A stretch of 64,000 nt of DNA from Paracoccaceae bacterium. Its GTDB lineage: Bacteria > Pseudomonadota > Alphaproteobacteria > Rhodobacterales > Rhodobacteraceae. Below, in pieces: positions 13,821 through 23,186 of this stretch. The notes beneath the pieces were generated by a model. The model saw nothing but the letters and a program-made list of their open reading frames with translations. It did no database searches and was not told the DNA's origin. How positions within the stretch are numbered: position 1 is the stretch's first letter; each line of letters starts with the position of its first letter. The position numbers and the translations under genes were made by a program. The stretch spans positions 1 to 64,000 of the forward strand of contig JAOHEK010000012.1 of NCBI GenBank assembly GCA_028097405.1, written 5' to 3'.

Positions 13821-14387
13821 TTAATAATCCGTGCTGTCATAACGCGTGATCTCTCGAATGCAGTCGAACGGCGTTCCTCTTACAGTGTCTCGAACAATCT
13901 TTTCGGCTCGGTCGAAATCTTCAACCTCAAACCCAAAGTTCACTTCGGGCTCTCCAGTTTCGAAGTTTGCACCACTTTCTGCACCAGCCCATTCACCGGC
14001 ATCTGCCTTACCTAGCGCGGCTTCGATCAGCTCCATGGCTTCATTCCTGAAATCAAGCGCATTTTGCCCATCGGGAATGTTCGGCACGCTGTAATAGACC
14101 TCAATCGAACGATACGCCGATTCGTCGTCTACGTCGGCGGGCGTGGGCTTGCGTATGTCAAACGCCTCATTCAATTTCGTTCCGACGGTTTTATCGATGA
14201 CAACGTGCTCAAACTCCGTCGCGTCACTTACAGTGTAACGCGCCCATGGCCCGTTCTGACCACTGCCCACTTCTGTCACCATGGCACCTATTGTAACCAT
14301 GGAAGGTTGCAAATGGACGATCAGGTCATTCAAACTGCGACCCGGACCTAAACCTACATCGCGCATCTCTAAAATAAAATCTGGCAT
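13821..14387 (-). CDS. Hypothetical protein, acidic, soluble
   Basis: A 188-residue protein starts at ATG 14387 behind CAAGGAG at good spacing; the frame also contains an ATG eight codons upstream without such support. Sequence blocks: MPDFILEMRDVGLGPGRSLN, YRSIEVYYSVPNIPDGQNAL, EVNFGFEVEDFDRAEKIVRD. It is Asp/Glu-rich and has no signal peptide or membrane helix. The last part resembles small alpha/beta domains found in immunity-type or regulatory proteins. It is convergent with the HTTM operon. No family is recognised. Confidence 0.65.
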   Translation of the reverse strand: MPDFILEMRDVGLGPGRSLNDLIVHLQPSMVTIGAMVTEVGSGQNGPWARYTVSDATEFEHVVIDKTVGTKLNEAFDIRKPTPADVDDESAYRSIEVYYSVPNIPDGQNALDFRNEAMELIEAALGKADAGEWAGAESGANFETGEPEVNFGFEVEDFDRAEKIVRDTVRGTPFDCIREITRYDSTDY

Positions 14388-14529
14388 AATTGGCTCCTTG
14401 GTTTGAGCCAAAAAATAGCGGATGAAACGGGCAGAAATTTGACGATCCGTCCCCGCCGTTCATATCGGCTTAATCTTCGTTGCGCGAAACCTGCATGTTG
14501 TGGCGTCCATTTTCTTAGCCCCAAGAGGC

Positions 14530-14570
14530 ACCGACGTAATACCGACGTTTTACCGACACGATACCGACGT
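14530..14570. repeat. Four phased ACCGACGT repeats ahead of rplK
   Basis: ACCGACGT occurs at 14530-14537 and 14541-14548, ACCGACAC at 14552-14559 and ACCGACGT at 14563-14570. All are in one orientation with an exact 11-bp period, one helical turn. They lie in the 406-bp stretch 14388-14793, which contains no gene, about 224 bp before rplK. The phasing suggests cooperative binding of a regulator on one DNA face; simple slippage is the alternative. Confidence 0.6.
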
Positions 14571-14793
14571 GACACATATGCGGATTTCCCCCCATTTGCT
14601 GGCGTTAACCCTTTTGGCCCGCGATGGGCCACATCGACCACCGAACGTTGCATCAATTCTCTTGAAATGGTCCAACAACAGGTGTACGTCCCTGCTCTCT
14701 AGTGGAAGGCGCGGCCAACGCGATGGCCAGACCGGACCACATCAACCATAGCTCGGCAACGCGTTGCCCGAGTGTTGAGAAAGGAGGCCAGTC

Positions 14794-15222
14794 ATGGCCA
14801 AAAAAGTAGCCGGCACCATGAAGCTTCAGGTGCCCGCCGGACAAGCAAACCCCTCTCCGCCGGTTGGACCGGCGCTGGGTCAGCGCGGCATTAACATCAT
14901 GGAATTCTGCAAAGCGTTTAACGCCAAAACGGCAGACCTTGAACCCGGTGCACCTTGCCCGACCATCATCACCTACTATCAAGACAAATCCTTCTCGATG
15001 GACATCAAGACGCCACCTGCGTCCTATTTCCTGAAGAAAGCTGCCAAGCTTAAGTCCGGTGCCACAACCCCGTCGCGCGAAGTCGTCGGTTCGGTGACCA
15101 CCGCTCAGCTGCGTGAAATCGCAGAAGCGAAGATGGTCGATTTGTCTGCCAATGACATTGATCAGGCGATGAAGATCATACTTGGCTCGGCCAAGTCGAT
15201 GGGTATCGAGGTGAAAGGGTAA
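14794..15222 (+). CDS. rplK: 50S ribosomal protein L11
   Basis: The 142-residue L11 of the GTPase-associated centre is needed for factor binding and for RelA-type activation by stalled ribosomes. The conserved N-terminal part [20 protein letters not shown] and [17 protein letters not shown] and the C-terminal rRNA-binding part ([20 protein letters not shown]) are intact. GAAAGGAGG precedes ATG 14794. It is followed after 3 bp by rplA, as in the L11 operon. Confidence 0.97.
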   Translation: MAKKVAGTMKLQVPAGQANPSPPVGPALGQRGINIMEFCKAFNAKTADLEPGAPCPTIITYYQDKSFSMDIKTPPASYFLKKAAKLKSGATTPSREVVGSVTTAQLREIAEAKMVDLSANDIDQAMKIILGSAKSMGIEVKG

Positions 15223-15225
15223 GTC

Positions 15226-15924
15226 ATGGCAAAACTTGGAAAACGCTTTAACGCTGCTCGCGAAGCATTCACGGGCAAAGAAAACGTCACCGTCGAAGAG
15301 GCCGTCAATCTGGTTAAGACGCACGCCAAAACAAAGTTCGACGAAACCATTGATATCGCAATGGTTCTTGGCGTCGATCCGCGTCACGCCGACCAAATGG
15401 TCCGGGGTACCGTCGATCTGCCAAACGGCACCGGAAAAACCGTCCGCGTCGCCGTCTTTGCACGTGGTGCCAAGGCTGATGAGGCCAAGGAAGCGGGTGC
15501 TGATATAGTCGGTGCGGAAGACCTGATGGAAATCGTCCAAGGCGGCACAATCGACTTTGATCGTTGCATCGCCACACCAGACATGATGCCAATCGTTGGC
15601 CGTCTGGGTAAGGTGCTTGGCCCACGCAACCTGATGCCGAACCCAAAGGTTGGCACAGTGACAATGGACGTCAAAGAAGCTGTTGCCGCCGCTAAAGGCG
15701 GTCAGGTTCAGTTCAAGGCCGAGAAGGCAGGCGTTGTGCACGCAGGTGTCGGCAAGGTCTCGTTCGACGAAACCAAACTGGTTGAAAACGTACGCGCCTT
15801 CGTCGAGGCCGTGTCCAAAGCCAGACCGTCAGGCACTAAGGGCACTTACATGAAAAAAGTTGCGATCAGCTCGACCATGGGTCCGGGCGTGACGATCAGC
15901 ATTGAAAGTGCGACCGGAAACTGA
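15226..15924 (+). CDS. rplA: 50S ribosomal protein L1
   Basis: The 232-residue L1 is the stalk protein that helps eject deacylated tRNA. In many bacteria it autoregulates its operon by binding the rplK leader. Conserved motifs are present: [20 protein letters not shown]-like (here [18 protein letters not shown]), [39 protein letters not shown], and [10 protein letters not shown] at the end. The length is typical. The usual next genes rplJ and rplL are absent, and a possible terminator follows. Confidence 0.97.
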   Translation: MAKLGKRFNAAREAFTGKENVTVEEAVNLVKTHAKTKFDETIDIAMVLGVDPRHADQMVRGTVDLPNGTGKTVRVAVFARGAKADEAKEAGADIVGAEDLMEIVQGGTIDFDRCIATPDMMPIVGRLGKVLGPRNLMPNPKVGTVTMDVKEAVAAAKGGQVQFKAEKAGVVHAGVGKVSFDETKLVENVRAFVEAVSKARPSGTKGTYMKKVAISSTMGPGVTISIESATGN

Positions 15925-15948
15925 TCGACCTTACATAATGACGACATA

Positions 15949-15975
15949 ACGGGCCTTTCGGGGCGCGTTTTTTGT
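15949..15975 (+). terminator. Probable terminator after rplA
   Basis: A short G+C-rich fold around GGGCCTTTCGGGGCGCG is followed by TTTTTTG. The stem is imperfect (GCC/GGC core), but the position just after rplA and the T6 run support termination. Confidence 0.45.
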
Positions 15976-16067
15976 TGGCCGCTGGCTATCTCGGAACGGC
16001 GCTCATACATTCATAAGGTATCGAGCGATCCTGAAGGTGGTCGCGTGGATGCCTAAGCAGGAGCGAT

Positions 16068-16322
16068 ATGATGTTCTTTTCTTTCTGGGGGTCCCTGATG
16101 ATCGGCGGCGTCGTCGCCTACCTGTCTGAAAAGTGGGACATGACCCATCATGGCGTCCTGCAAGCCATCATCATTGCGCTTGGCGGCGTGGTCGTACTTT
16201 TCATGGTGCGCGTGATGTTCGGCTTGTCTTTCGGATCACCGGGGATCAACGCGATCATCGGTGCCGCAGGCGCGTTGATCCTGATCCCGTCCGAGGCTAT
16301 CGCCCGGAAGCGACGCAAATGA
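16068..16322 (+). CDS. Small membrane protein, unknown function
   Basis: An 84-residue protein has three hydrophobic segments (FWGSLMIGGVVAYL, VLQAIIIALGGVVVLFMVRV, INAIIGAAGALILI) and a basic tail ARKRRK on the cytosolic side. Glycines are regularly spaced, as in transglycosylase-associated (GlsB/YeaQ-like) proteins, but the match is only in general architecture. AGGAGCGAT precedes ATG 16068. It stands alone between rplA and the convergent acyltransferase, 1 bp away. Confidence 0.65.
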   Translation: MMFFSFWGSLMIGGVVAYLSEKWDMTHHGVLQAIIIALGGVVVLFMVRVMFGLSFGSPGINAIIGAAGALILIPSEAIARKRRK

Positions 16323-16323
16323 T

Positions 16324-17007
16324 CTAGGTGATCGGGGAATTCAGCAGGTTTTCCAGATGTTTGTTGAAACTCTCCAGATCGCCGTCCAGATCCAAATCCG
16401 TGATGGGCGTCAGATCAACGTTCACATGACGACGGCCCTTTTTGATCCAGAGAAAACTCCAAAAGCGATCGTATTTCGCCCACTGGAACTTGCCCAAACC
16501 ATCAAGCCTAAGCAACATCACCGGCGTATCTGGCTTGGATCGCAAGATATCGTAGACGCCAGAAAGATACGGCGCGACGATTTCCTCGGGCTGTCGGCGC
16601 ACCCGACCAGCGGGGAACAACAGAACCGAGTTCTCATTAGCCAAAATCTTGTGAATAACCTTCAAAATATGCTCTTTCCGCGCCTGACGTTCGTCATCGG
16701 GCCACGACTTGGGCGAACTCATCGGGATCGCCGAGGCGACATAAAGTGGAAACCACTGGAACCAGCTGTGGTATTCCTTCCAATGCACCGTTGGACGAAT
16801 ACGCATGGTCGAATACAGCATGGTCGAAATCAGTGGGCCATCGTGGCGACTGACATGGGTGGCCAAAATCAAAGTGCCGGGCGCATCCTGCAACAGATGT
16901 TTATTCGAGCAACTGACATTGTAGAACAGGCCATAATAGCTGCGAACCAGAACGAAAAAGAAATGCCGCAACCATTTTCCAAGTGTCGCATCAAGAAATC
17001 GCATCAT
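16324..17007 (-). CDS. PlsC-like 1-acyl-glycerol-3-phosphate acyltransferase family protein
   Basis: A 227-residue protein has the acyltransferase motif HVSRHDG (His-x4-Asp) after ILAT, then HSWFQWFPLYVASAIPMSSP and LLFPAGRVRRQPEE in place of the usual FPEGTRS block. An N-terminal hydrophobic stretch (FFFVLVRSYYGLFYNV) should attach it to the inner membrane. The family acylates lysophosphatidate or related lipids. FPAG instead of FPEG and the missing TRS suggest a diverged acceptor. The gene is 11 bp downstream of rnhA on the same strand. Confidence 0.75.
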   Translation of the reverse strand: MMRFLDATLGKWLRHFFFVLVRSYYGLFYNVSCSNKHLLQDAPGTLILATHVSRHDGPLISTMLYSTMRIRPTVHWKEYHSWFQWFPLYVASAIPMSSPKSWPDDERQARKEHILKVIHKILANENSVLLFPAGRVRRQPEEIVAPYLSGVYDILRSKPDTPVMLLRLDGLGKFQWAKYDRFWSFLWIKKGRRHVNVDLTPITDLDLDGDLESFNKHLENLLNSPIT

Positions 17008-17018
17008 GATTTGTTCCG

Positions 17019-17477
17019 CTACTTTGTTGGTTTGAAAGGCGCCATGCCCGCGCGTGCCAATTCATCCGCGCGCTCGTTCTCGGGATGGCCTGCATGCCCC
17101 TTCACCCACGTCCATTGAACGTCGTGTGCTTCTTGGGCGACATCCAACCGCTTCCATAGATCGTCGTTCTTCACAGGCTTCTTGGCCGCAGTCCGCCAGC
17201 CGTTTCGCTTCCAGCCATGTATCCAGCTTTCCACACCATTCTTCACATATGTTGAATCCGTCACCATCGTGATCGTTGACCTACGTTCCAGCGCTTCCAG
17301 CGCATGGATCGCCGCCAAAAGCTCCATCCGATTGTTTGTTGTCAGCTCTTCACCGCCGCTCAACTCGCGCTCTTTCATGACGTTATCGCCGGTCTTGGCG
17401 ACCAGCAAAGCGCCCCAGCCACCCGGGCCCGGATTGCCGGAACACGCCCCGTCTGTGTAGGCAAAAATCTTGGTCAT
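17019..17477 (-). CDS. rnhA: Ribonuclease HI
   Basis: This 152-residue RNase HI degrades RNA in RNA-DNA hybrids. The catalytic set is visible: Asp9 in [18 protein letters not shown], Glu in [10 protein letters not shown], Asp in VTDSTYV, and His/Asp in [17 protein letters not shown]. The basic handle region ([20 protein letters not shown]) is present, so it is the classic E. coli-like type. It overlaps the stop of the upstream GST gene by ATGA. Confidence 0.96.
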   Translation of the reverse strand: MTKIFAYTDGACSGNPGPGGWGALLVAKTGDNVMKERELSGGEELTTNNRMELLAAIHALEALERRSTITMVTDSTYVKNGVESWIHGWKRNGWRTAAKKPVKNDDLWKRLDVAQEAHDVQWTWVKGHAGHPENERADELARAGMAPFKPTK

Positions 17478-18100
17478 CGGGGGGTGTCGTTCAAATCAAC
17501 ATAGCCCGGCAGTGCAACGATCCGATCAATCCACTCGCAGACCGCTGGAAAACGTCCCAAGTCATACCCGCCCTTTGAACCAGCGGTATGGGTATAGGCA
17601 TAAAGCGCGATATCCGCGACGGTCGGGGTATCGCCCGCGATCCAATACTGACCGCTAAGATTATCGTCCATCCTCCCCAGCAATCCGTGACCGGCCTCAA
17701 GCAGCTCGGCCAGCCGCTCAGGCGTCGCCAGATGAGCGCGACTGGGATAGGTCAGCAAAGCGGCTCGAACGGCGATGACGCCCTCGTGCTGGTTCTGCTC
17801 CCAAAACATCCATCCCAGGACATGGGCGCGCAAAATGGGGTCTTGAGGCAGCCAATCGGTATCTTCCGCCAAATAACACAGGATGGCGTTGGATTCCGGG
17901 ATTTGGGTTCCATCGGCCAATTGAAGGACAGGCAATTTGCCGAAAGGCAGCGTGCCGTTTGCATGTGCGTCGGCCAGCTCGGGCGTCTCATATTCCATAC
18001 CTACATGGGCATAGTCCCGGCCCAGCAAAGCCAGCAACAGTCGCGCTTTATAACTGTTGCCGGATGACGGCATCGAAAAAAGTGTCAGGTTAGCTATCAC
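17474..18100 (-). CDS. Glutathione S-transferase family protein
   Basis: A 208-residue protein has an N-terminal thioredoxin-like domain ([40 protein letters not shown]) and an all-helical C-terminal domain containing [18 protein letters not shown]. The Ser-Gly-Asn-Ser-Tyr region marks the glutathione thiol site, and PESNAIL the gamma-glutamyl contact. The substrate is unknown. The gene is embedded in an overlapping minus-strand series with ispH, a methyltransferase and rnhA, which is common in Rhodobacterales. Confidence 0.88.
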   Translation of the reverse strand: MIANLTLFSMPSSGNSYKARLLLALLGRDYAHVGMEYETPELADAHANGTLPFGKLPVLQLADGTQIPESNAILCYLAEDTDWLPQDPILRAHVLGWMFWEQNQHEGVIAVRAALLTYPSRAHLATPERLAELLEAGHGLLGRMDDNLSGQYWIAGDTPTVADIALYAYTHTAGSKGGYDLGRFPAVCEWIDRIVALPGYVDLNDTPR

Positions 18101-18686
18101 GTTTGGCCCTTATGATGATCCATGGTGCAACAACGCCATCTAGCCCGGCATCGCTTCCCGTCGCACGCGTTTGCACGCTTAGGCCGACGGCGCCAAGCAG
18201 ATCGGTCAGCTCGGCGTCGGCGTAATAGGTATAGAACCGACCGATACCGTCGCGTTTTTCCCCGGTTCCGGTTTTCGTCCCGATATGGAACTGGCCTTGC
18301 GGTCTAAGTGCCGTGGCGATCCGGGTTAAATGGCTTGGCATTTCGGATTTAGGCGAATGCAAAAGCGAGAAATTCGCGTAAATTCCATCGTAGACCGCTA
18401 CGTCGTTTAGATCGGCAAAGGTTTTCACCTCTATATCCAAATCAAAAGTCTCGCGCCCAAAACGCGCCATTTCGGGCGAGGCATCCCAAGCGGTAACATC
18501 AAAACCCGCGTCGGCCATGGTTTTCGCGGCACGTCCCGGACCACAGCCCAGATCAAGCACACGGCCTCCTGTCGGCAGAGCTTCCATGAAAGCGTCAAGA
18601 TGGCGGTCGGTTTCGAACGACGTGGTCAGACCGGCATATTCATCCGCCTTGGCATCATAAACCGACAAGGTCTTGCGGTCGCTCAT
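18090..18686 (-). CDS. Class I SAM-dependent methyltransferase
   Basis: A 198-residue Rossmann methyltransferase has motif [21 protein letters not shown], the acidic motif II end [14 protein letters not shown], and motif [17 protein letters not shown]. The start [11 protein letters not shown] is typical of Tam/UbiG-like small-molecule methyltransferases; the acceptor is not evident. It overlaps ispH by four bases and the GST by eleven. Confidence 0.88.
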   Translation of the reverse strand: MSDRKTLSVYDAKADEYAGLTTSFETDRHLDAFMEALPTGGRVLDLGCGPGRAAKTMADAGFDVTAWDASPEMARFGRETFDLDIEVKTFADLNDVAVYDGIYANFSLLHSPKSEMPSHLTRIATALRPQGQFHIGTKTGTGEKRDGIGRFYTYYADAELTDLLGAVGLSVQTRATGSDAGLDGVVAPWIIIRAKRDS

Positions 18687-19639
18687 GCAGTTTCTCGCAA
18701 GACACGTGGTACTTTGAATTCGACGTTCTCGACAGTGGTTTCGACGATTTCAACGGTCACGTCGAAATGGTCTTTGAAGGCATCAATTACCTCGTTTACC
18801 AAGACTTCCGGCGCACTTGCCCCTGCGGTCACACCGACGGCCCTGACACCTTTGATCGCCCGCCAGTCAATGTCCGTCGCGCGCGGAACCAATTGTGCAT
18901 AGGCACAGCCCGCGGTCTGGCCAACTTCGACCAATCTTAGGGAATTCGATGAATTCGGCGCCCCGATGACAAAAAGCGCATCGATCTTGTTTGCGATGGC
19001 TTTGACCGCGGCTTGCCGATTGGTTGTGGCGTAGCAAATGTCTTCCTTATGCGGCCCGACGATTCCGGGAAACCGCTCCTGCAACGCCGCAACGATGTCC
19101 GATGTGTCATCCACGGACAGCGTCGTCTGTGTGATGAACGCCAGCTTTTCAGCGTCACGCGGTTCGATCGCAGCAACATCCGCGACGGTTTCGACCAACA
19201 ACACTTCCCCGTCAGGCAATTGCCCCATGGTTCCCAATGTCTCGGGGTGGCCTTCGTGACCGATCATCACCATTTGCAGCCCGTTTTTGTGGTGCCGCTC
19301 GGCTTCGATGTGAACTTTCGACACCAAAGGGCAGGTGGCATCCACGTAGACCATCTCACGCTTGGCGGCTTCCGCCGGAACGGCTTTGGGCACACCATGG
19401 GCCGAGAAAATAACAGGACAATCGTCGGGGCAATCCGCAAGTTCTTCGACAAACACGGCACCTTTGTCGCGCAAGCCGTCTACCACAAAGCGATTGTGGA
19501 CGATCTCATGGCGCACATAGACCGGCGCGCCCCACTTTTCTAATGCCAGCTCGACGATCTTGATGGCGCGATCGACACCAGCGCAAAAGCCGCGCGGCGC
19601 GGCGAGATATAAGGTTAATGCTGATTTTGTCATGGTCAT
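18683..19639 (-). CDS. ispH: 4-hydroxy-3-methylbut-2-enyl diphosphate reductase
   Basis: This is the last enzyme of the MEP pathway, reducing HMBPP to IPP and DMAPP with a [4Fe-4S] cluster. The three cluster cysteines are visible in [23 protein letters not shown] and [13 protein letters not shown], with the active-site Glu/His/Thr context around. ATG 19639 (or 19633) is chosen because the conserved sequence begins at [14 protein letters not shown]; the frame is open further upstream without conservation. dxs and ispA lie elsewhere in the window. Confidence 0.95.
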   Translation of the reverse strand: MTMTKSALTLYLAAPRGFCAGVDRAIKIVELALEKWGAPVYVRHEIVHNRFVVDGLRDKGAVFVEELADCPDDCPVIFSAHGVPKAVPAEAAKREMVYVDATCPLVSKVHIEAERHHKNGLQMVMIGHEGHPETLGTMGQLPDGEVLLVETVADVAAIEPRDAEKLAFITQTTLSVDDTSDIVAALQERFPGIVGPHKEDICYATTNRQAAVKAIANKIDALFVIGAPNSSNSLRLVEVGQTAGCAYAQLVPRATDIDWRAIKGVRAVGVTAGASAPEVLVNEVIDAFKDHFDVTVEIVETTVENVEFKVPRVLRETA

Positions 19640-19828
19640 ACCTATCGCCAGAAGACCTAGGTCTTTTGGTCGCCCGCGTCCAGATCCGCCGCGCGGAAAC
19701 ACGTATGCTCAGGCTCGCATCCCGCGATCAACGCACAAGACAATAGCGCCGAGCACAACATGCTAGGTTCAGCGCGCAAAGGTTACGACGCTAAGATGAC
19801 GGGATGAAAACCGTGAGGTTTTCGAGCC

Positions 19829-20383
19829 TTATTCCTGTTCTTCGTCGATCGGTTCCCGCGCTGGGCGTCCAATAACGTCCTTCAGTTCATACAGCTCGAT
19901 AAAATTATCGGCTTGGCGACGAAGTTCGTCCGCGATCATTGGTGGTTGCGAGCGGAGCGTGGAAACGACCGAAACTCGAACACCTTGACGTTGCAAGCTT
20001 TCAGCCAGGGGCCGAAAGTCTCCATCCCCGGAGAAAATAACAATGTGGTCCACATGCGGCGCAAGCTCCATAGCATCGACCGTGAGTTCGATGTCCATGT
20101 TCCCTTTGACCTTGCGACGGCCCTGACTATCGGTGAATTCCTTCGCCGGCTTAGTCACCATGGTAAAACCGTTATAATGCAACCAATCGACCAAAGGTCG
20201 TATTGGCGAATACTCATCGTTTTCCAGCAGCGCTGTGTAATAGAACGCTCTTAGAAGCTTGCCACGCCGCATGAATTCCTGACGCAGTAGTTTGTAGTCG
20301 ATGTCGAAGCCGAGAGACTTCGCGGCCGCATATAAATTCGAGCCGTCGATGAACAGCGCAAGCCGTTCGTCCTTATAGAACAT
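19829..20383 (-). CDS. NYN-domain (LabA/DUF88-like) putative ribonuclease
   Basis: A 184-residue PIN-fold protein carries its acidic residues in LALFIDGSNLYAAAKSLGF, KGNMDIELTVDAME and IVIFSGDGDFRPLAESLQRQ, the order of the NYN domain (Asp near the first strand, Asp-x-Glu in the middle, SGDGDF). Such proteins are thought to be metal-dependent RNases. The C-terminal tail ends acidic. It is divergent from rpoZ across 286 bp in which I see no other gene. Confidence 0.88.
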   Translation of the reverse strand: MFYKDERLALFIDGSNLYAAAKSLGFDIDYKLLRQEFMRRGKLLRAFYYTALLENDEYSPIRPLVDWLHYNGFTMVTKPAKEFTDSQGRRKVKGNMDIELTVDAMELAPHVDHIVIFSGDGDFRPLAESLQRQGVRVSVVSTLRSQPPMIADELRRQADNFIELYELKDVIGRPAREPIDEEQE

Positions 20384-20669
20384 TAACTGTCCTTCCTAAA
20401 TTTTTGTATCCAATCCCAGACCCCGTGAGGTCAGTCTGTTGTCGTTCCGGATTGGCTGGCGCGAAACTATGAAATTATCGCAGTCCTTAGCAACTATCGA
20501 TTTCGACAGTTGCCGTCACGTTAATATGAACTAACTGTGATTGCAGGTTTCAAATATCGACGCGGATGTCTGCGCGAACATCCAAAGCCAAGACGATGAG
20601 AATTCTCTTGTGTTTTCTCACTCAAAGCAATACGAAATCGCCTGATCCCAGTTTTTACGGAGACTCCCC

Positions 20670-21023
20670 ATGGCCCGCGTGACGGTAGAAGACTGCGTCG
20701 ACAAGGTTCCAAACCGGTTCGAGCTTGTGATGCTCGCCGCGCATCGTGCGCGCGAAATTGCCACGGGCGCACCTTTGACGGTGGATCGCGACAACGACAA
20801 AAACCCCGTTGTTTCGCTGCGCGAGATTGGTGATGAAACCCAATCCGCCGACGAATTGCGCGAACGCACCATCGAAGCGCACCAGACCCAGATCGAAGTT
20901 GACGAGCCAGAAGAAGACGCGATGGCACTGCTTATGGGCGCTGAAAGCGACAAGCCCGTCGAAGACGACATGAGCGAAGAGAAACTGCTACGTGCGCTTA
21001 TGGAAGCTCAGGGGCAACCTTAA
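20670..21023 (+). CDS. rpoZ: DNA-directed RNA polymerase omega subunit
   Basis: The 117-residue omega assists polymerase assembly and forms part of ppGpp site 1. The start [20 protein letters not shown] and the helix [13 protein letters not shown] are conserved. An acidic C-terminal extension ([14 protein letters not shown]) is usual in Rhodobacterales. Omega followed directly by the (p)ppGpp synthetase/hydrolase is a widely conserved pair. Confidence 0.96.
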   Translation: MARVTVEDCVDKVPNRFELVMLAAHRAREIATGAPLTVDRDNDKNPVVSLREIGDETQSADELRERTIEAHQTQIEVDEPEEDAMALLMGAESDKPVEDDMSEEKLLRALMEAQGQP

Positions 21024-21053
21024 AGCACCGGCACTTTCCCTCTGGGGGACCGG

Positions 21054-23174
21054 ATGATCACTGCAAATGACCTGATCGCACTGGTCCAGAACTACAACCC
21101 AAAGACAGACGCGAAGATGATCACGCGCGCCTATGATTACGGCGCGCGGATGCACGAAGGCCAAACGCGATATTCGGGCGAACCCTATTTCACGCATCCG
21201 ATTGCCGTGGCCGCGATCCTGACTGAACAACAGTTGGATGATGCCACGATCATCACCGCTCTTTTGCACGACACCGTTGAAGATACGCGTTCGACGTTTG
21301 CCGAGGTTGAGCGCGAGTTTGGCACCGAGGTTGCGGAGCTTGTCGATGGCGTGACCAAGCTCACCAATCTTCAGTTGTCATCGACCGAAACCAAGCAGGC
21401 GGAAAATTTTCGCAAGCTGTTCATGGCGATGTCGAAAGACCTGCGTGTCATTCTTGTCAAGCTGTCGGACCGTTTGCACAACATGCGGACGATTCGCGCC
21501 ATGCGTCCCGACAAACAAGAGCAAAAAGCCCGTGAAACCATGGATATCTATGCGCCTTTGGCTGGCCGTATGGGGATGCATTGGATGCGCGAGGAGTTGG
21601 AAGACCTGTCCTTCCGAGTGCTGAACAACGAAGCGCGAAATTCGATCATCCGGCGCTTTATCACACTTCGACGTGAAACTGGTGATGTGATCCGTAAGAT
21701 CACCATCGACATGGAAGCCGAGCTGGAGAGGGCGGGCATCGATGGCGAAGTCATAGGTCGTGCCAAGAAGCCCCACTCGATCTGGCGCAAGATGGAAGCT
21801 AAAAAGATTGGATTCTCGCGCCTGTCAGATATCTATGGGTTCCGCATCCTTCTTAACAATGAAGAAGATTGTTACGCCGCGTTGGGCGCTGTTCACCAGC
21901 GATGGCGCGCGGTACCGGGCCGGTTCAAAGATTATATCAGCCAGCCGAAATCAAACGGCTACCGATCCATCCACACCACGGTTTCGGGCCGTGACGGCAA
22001 ACGCGTCGAAATTCAGATACGCACCCGCCAAATGCACGAGGTCGCCGAAGCAGGTGTCGCTGCGCATTGGTCTTACCGCGATGGCGCACCGGCTGAAAAC
22101 CCGTTCGCGGTGGACCCGGCCAAGTGGATCGCGTCGCTATCTGAACGATTCGACTCGGCCGACGACCATGATGAGTTTCTCGAACACGTCAAAATGGAAA
22201 TGTACGCCGATCAGGTCTTTTGCTTCACGCCCAAGGGCGAGGTTGTGAAACTGCCACGTGGAGCCACACCTTTGGATTTCGCCTATGTGATCCACACACG
22301 GATTGGCGACAGCTGCGTCGGCGCTAAGGTGGATGGTATCCGCGTTCCGCTTTGGACCCGGCTTCGAAACGGCCAATCCGTGGACATCATGACCGCCGAA
22401 GGTCAGCGTCCACAAGCCACATGGATCGACATTGTTGCCACGGGCCGTGCCAAGGCCGCCATTCGCCGCTCGTTGCGTGAAGAGAACCGCGAACGGTTTA
22501 TCAAGCTTGGCCGTGAACTTGCGCGTGTCGCTTTTGACCACATTGGCAAACGCCCAACCGAAAAAGCCCTGCGCACTGCGGCCAAACAGCTCAACATAGA
22601 AAATGGCCAAGAGCTTCTTGCGCAGATCGGTGCCGCCGAAATAACAGCGCGTGACGTCATCTCGACACTTTACCCAGAGCTGGCTCAGAAACCCGGCGAG
22701 GAAATCGATGTGGCCCGTGCCATTGTCGGGCTGAAACCCAGCCAGACGTTCCGACGAGCGGCGTGTTGCCAGCCCGTCCCGGGCGAGCGCATCGTCGGCA
22801 TCAGTTATCGTGGCAAGGGTGTCATGATCCACGCCATTGATTGCGAAGCCTTGGCCGAACTTCAAGACGCCACGGATCGCTGGGTCGATCTTCATTGGCA
22901 AGAAGGCCGTTACCCTGCTGCGCATAATGTGAGCATGGACATAACAATTGCCAATGACAGCGGCGTCCTTGGTCGGATATGCACCTTGTTAGGCGAGCAG
23001 GGAGCAAATATCTCGGATTTGGTGTTTATTGACAGAAAGCCGGACTTTTACCGTCTTATTATTGACGCGGAACTGCGAGATATTGAGCATCTGCATGCGG
23101 TGATGCTGGCTCTTGAGGCAGACAGTGATGTGTCTTCCTTGAACAGGCACCGCGATCTGGAGCGTAAGCCCTGA
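21054..23174 (+). CDS. Bifunctional (p)ppGpp synthetase/hydrolase (RelA/SpoT homolog)
   Basis: This 706-residue long RSH enzyme makes and degrades the stringent-response alarmone. The HD hydrolase domain (residues about 25-180) includes YFTHPIAVAAIL and ALLHDTVEDT, with the catalytic HD and ED pairs intact. The synthetase domain (about 230-345) includes RFKDYISQPKSNGYRSIHTT. TGS (about 385-445, VFCFTPKGEVVKLPRGATPL) and C-terminal ACT (about 630-700) domains follow. Both active sites look competent, as expected for the single RSH of alphaproteobacteria. It lies 30 bp behind rpoZ. Confidence 0.95.
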   Translation: MITANDLIALVQNYNPKTDAKMITRAYDYGARMHEGQTRYSGEPYFTHPIAVAAILTEQQLDDATIITALLHDTVEDTRSTFAEVEREFGTEVAELVDGVTKLTNLQLSSTETKQAENFRKLFMAMSKDLRVILVKLSDRLHNMRTIRAMRPDKQEQKARETMDIYAPLAGRMGMHWMREELEDLSFRVLNNEARNSIIRRFITLRRETGDVIRKITIDMEAELERAGIDGEVIGRAKKPHSIWRKMEAKKIGFSRLSDIYGFRILLNNEEDCYAALGAVHQRWRAVPGRFKDYISQPKSNGYRSIHTTVSGRDGKRVEIQIRTRQMHEVAEAGVAAHWSYRDGAPAENPFAVDPAKWIASLSERFDSADDHDEFLEHVKMEMYADQVFCFTPKGEVVKLPRGATPLDFAYVIHTRIGDSCVGAKVDGIRVPLWTRLRNGQSVDIMTAEGQRPQATWIDIVATGRAKAAIRRSLREENRERFIKLGRELARVAFDHIGKRPTEKALRTAAKQLNIENGQELLAQIGAAEITARDVISTLYPELAQKPGEEIDVARAIVGLKPSQTFRRAACCQPVPGERIVGISYRGKGVMIHAIDCEALAELQDATDRWVDLHWQEGRYPAAHNVSMDITIANDSGVLGRICTLLGEQGANISDLVFIDRKPDFYRLIIDAELRDIEHLHAVMLALEADSDVSSLNRHRDLERKP

Positions 23175-23186
23175 GGGGATTGATCG

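Noticed and set aside
14653-15741. Long minus-strand frame of 362 codons opposite rplK and rplA
   Set aside because: It is the antisense shadow of two certain ribosomal protein genes produced by their codon bias.
20384-20669. Riboswitch or small RNA between the NYN gene and rpoZ
   Set aside because: Only a short imperfect dyad (ACCCCGTGAGGTC region) is visible; no known consensus.
22137-22925. Minus-strand frame of 262 codons opposite the RSH gene
   Set aside because: Shadow frame; the opposite strand has full-length RSH domains.
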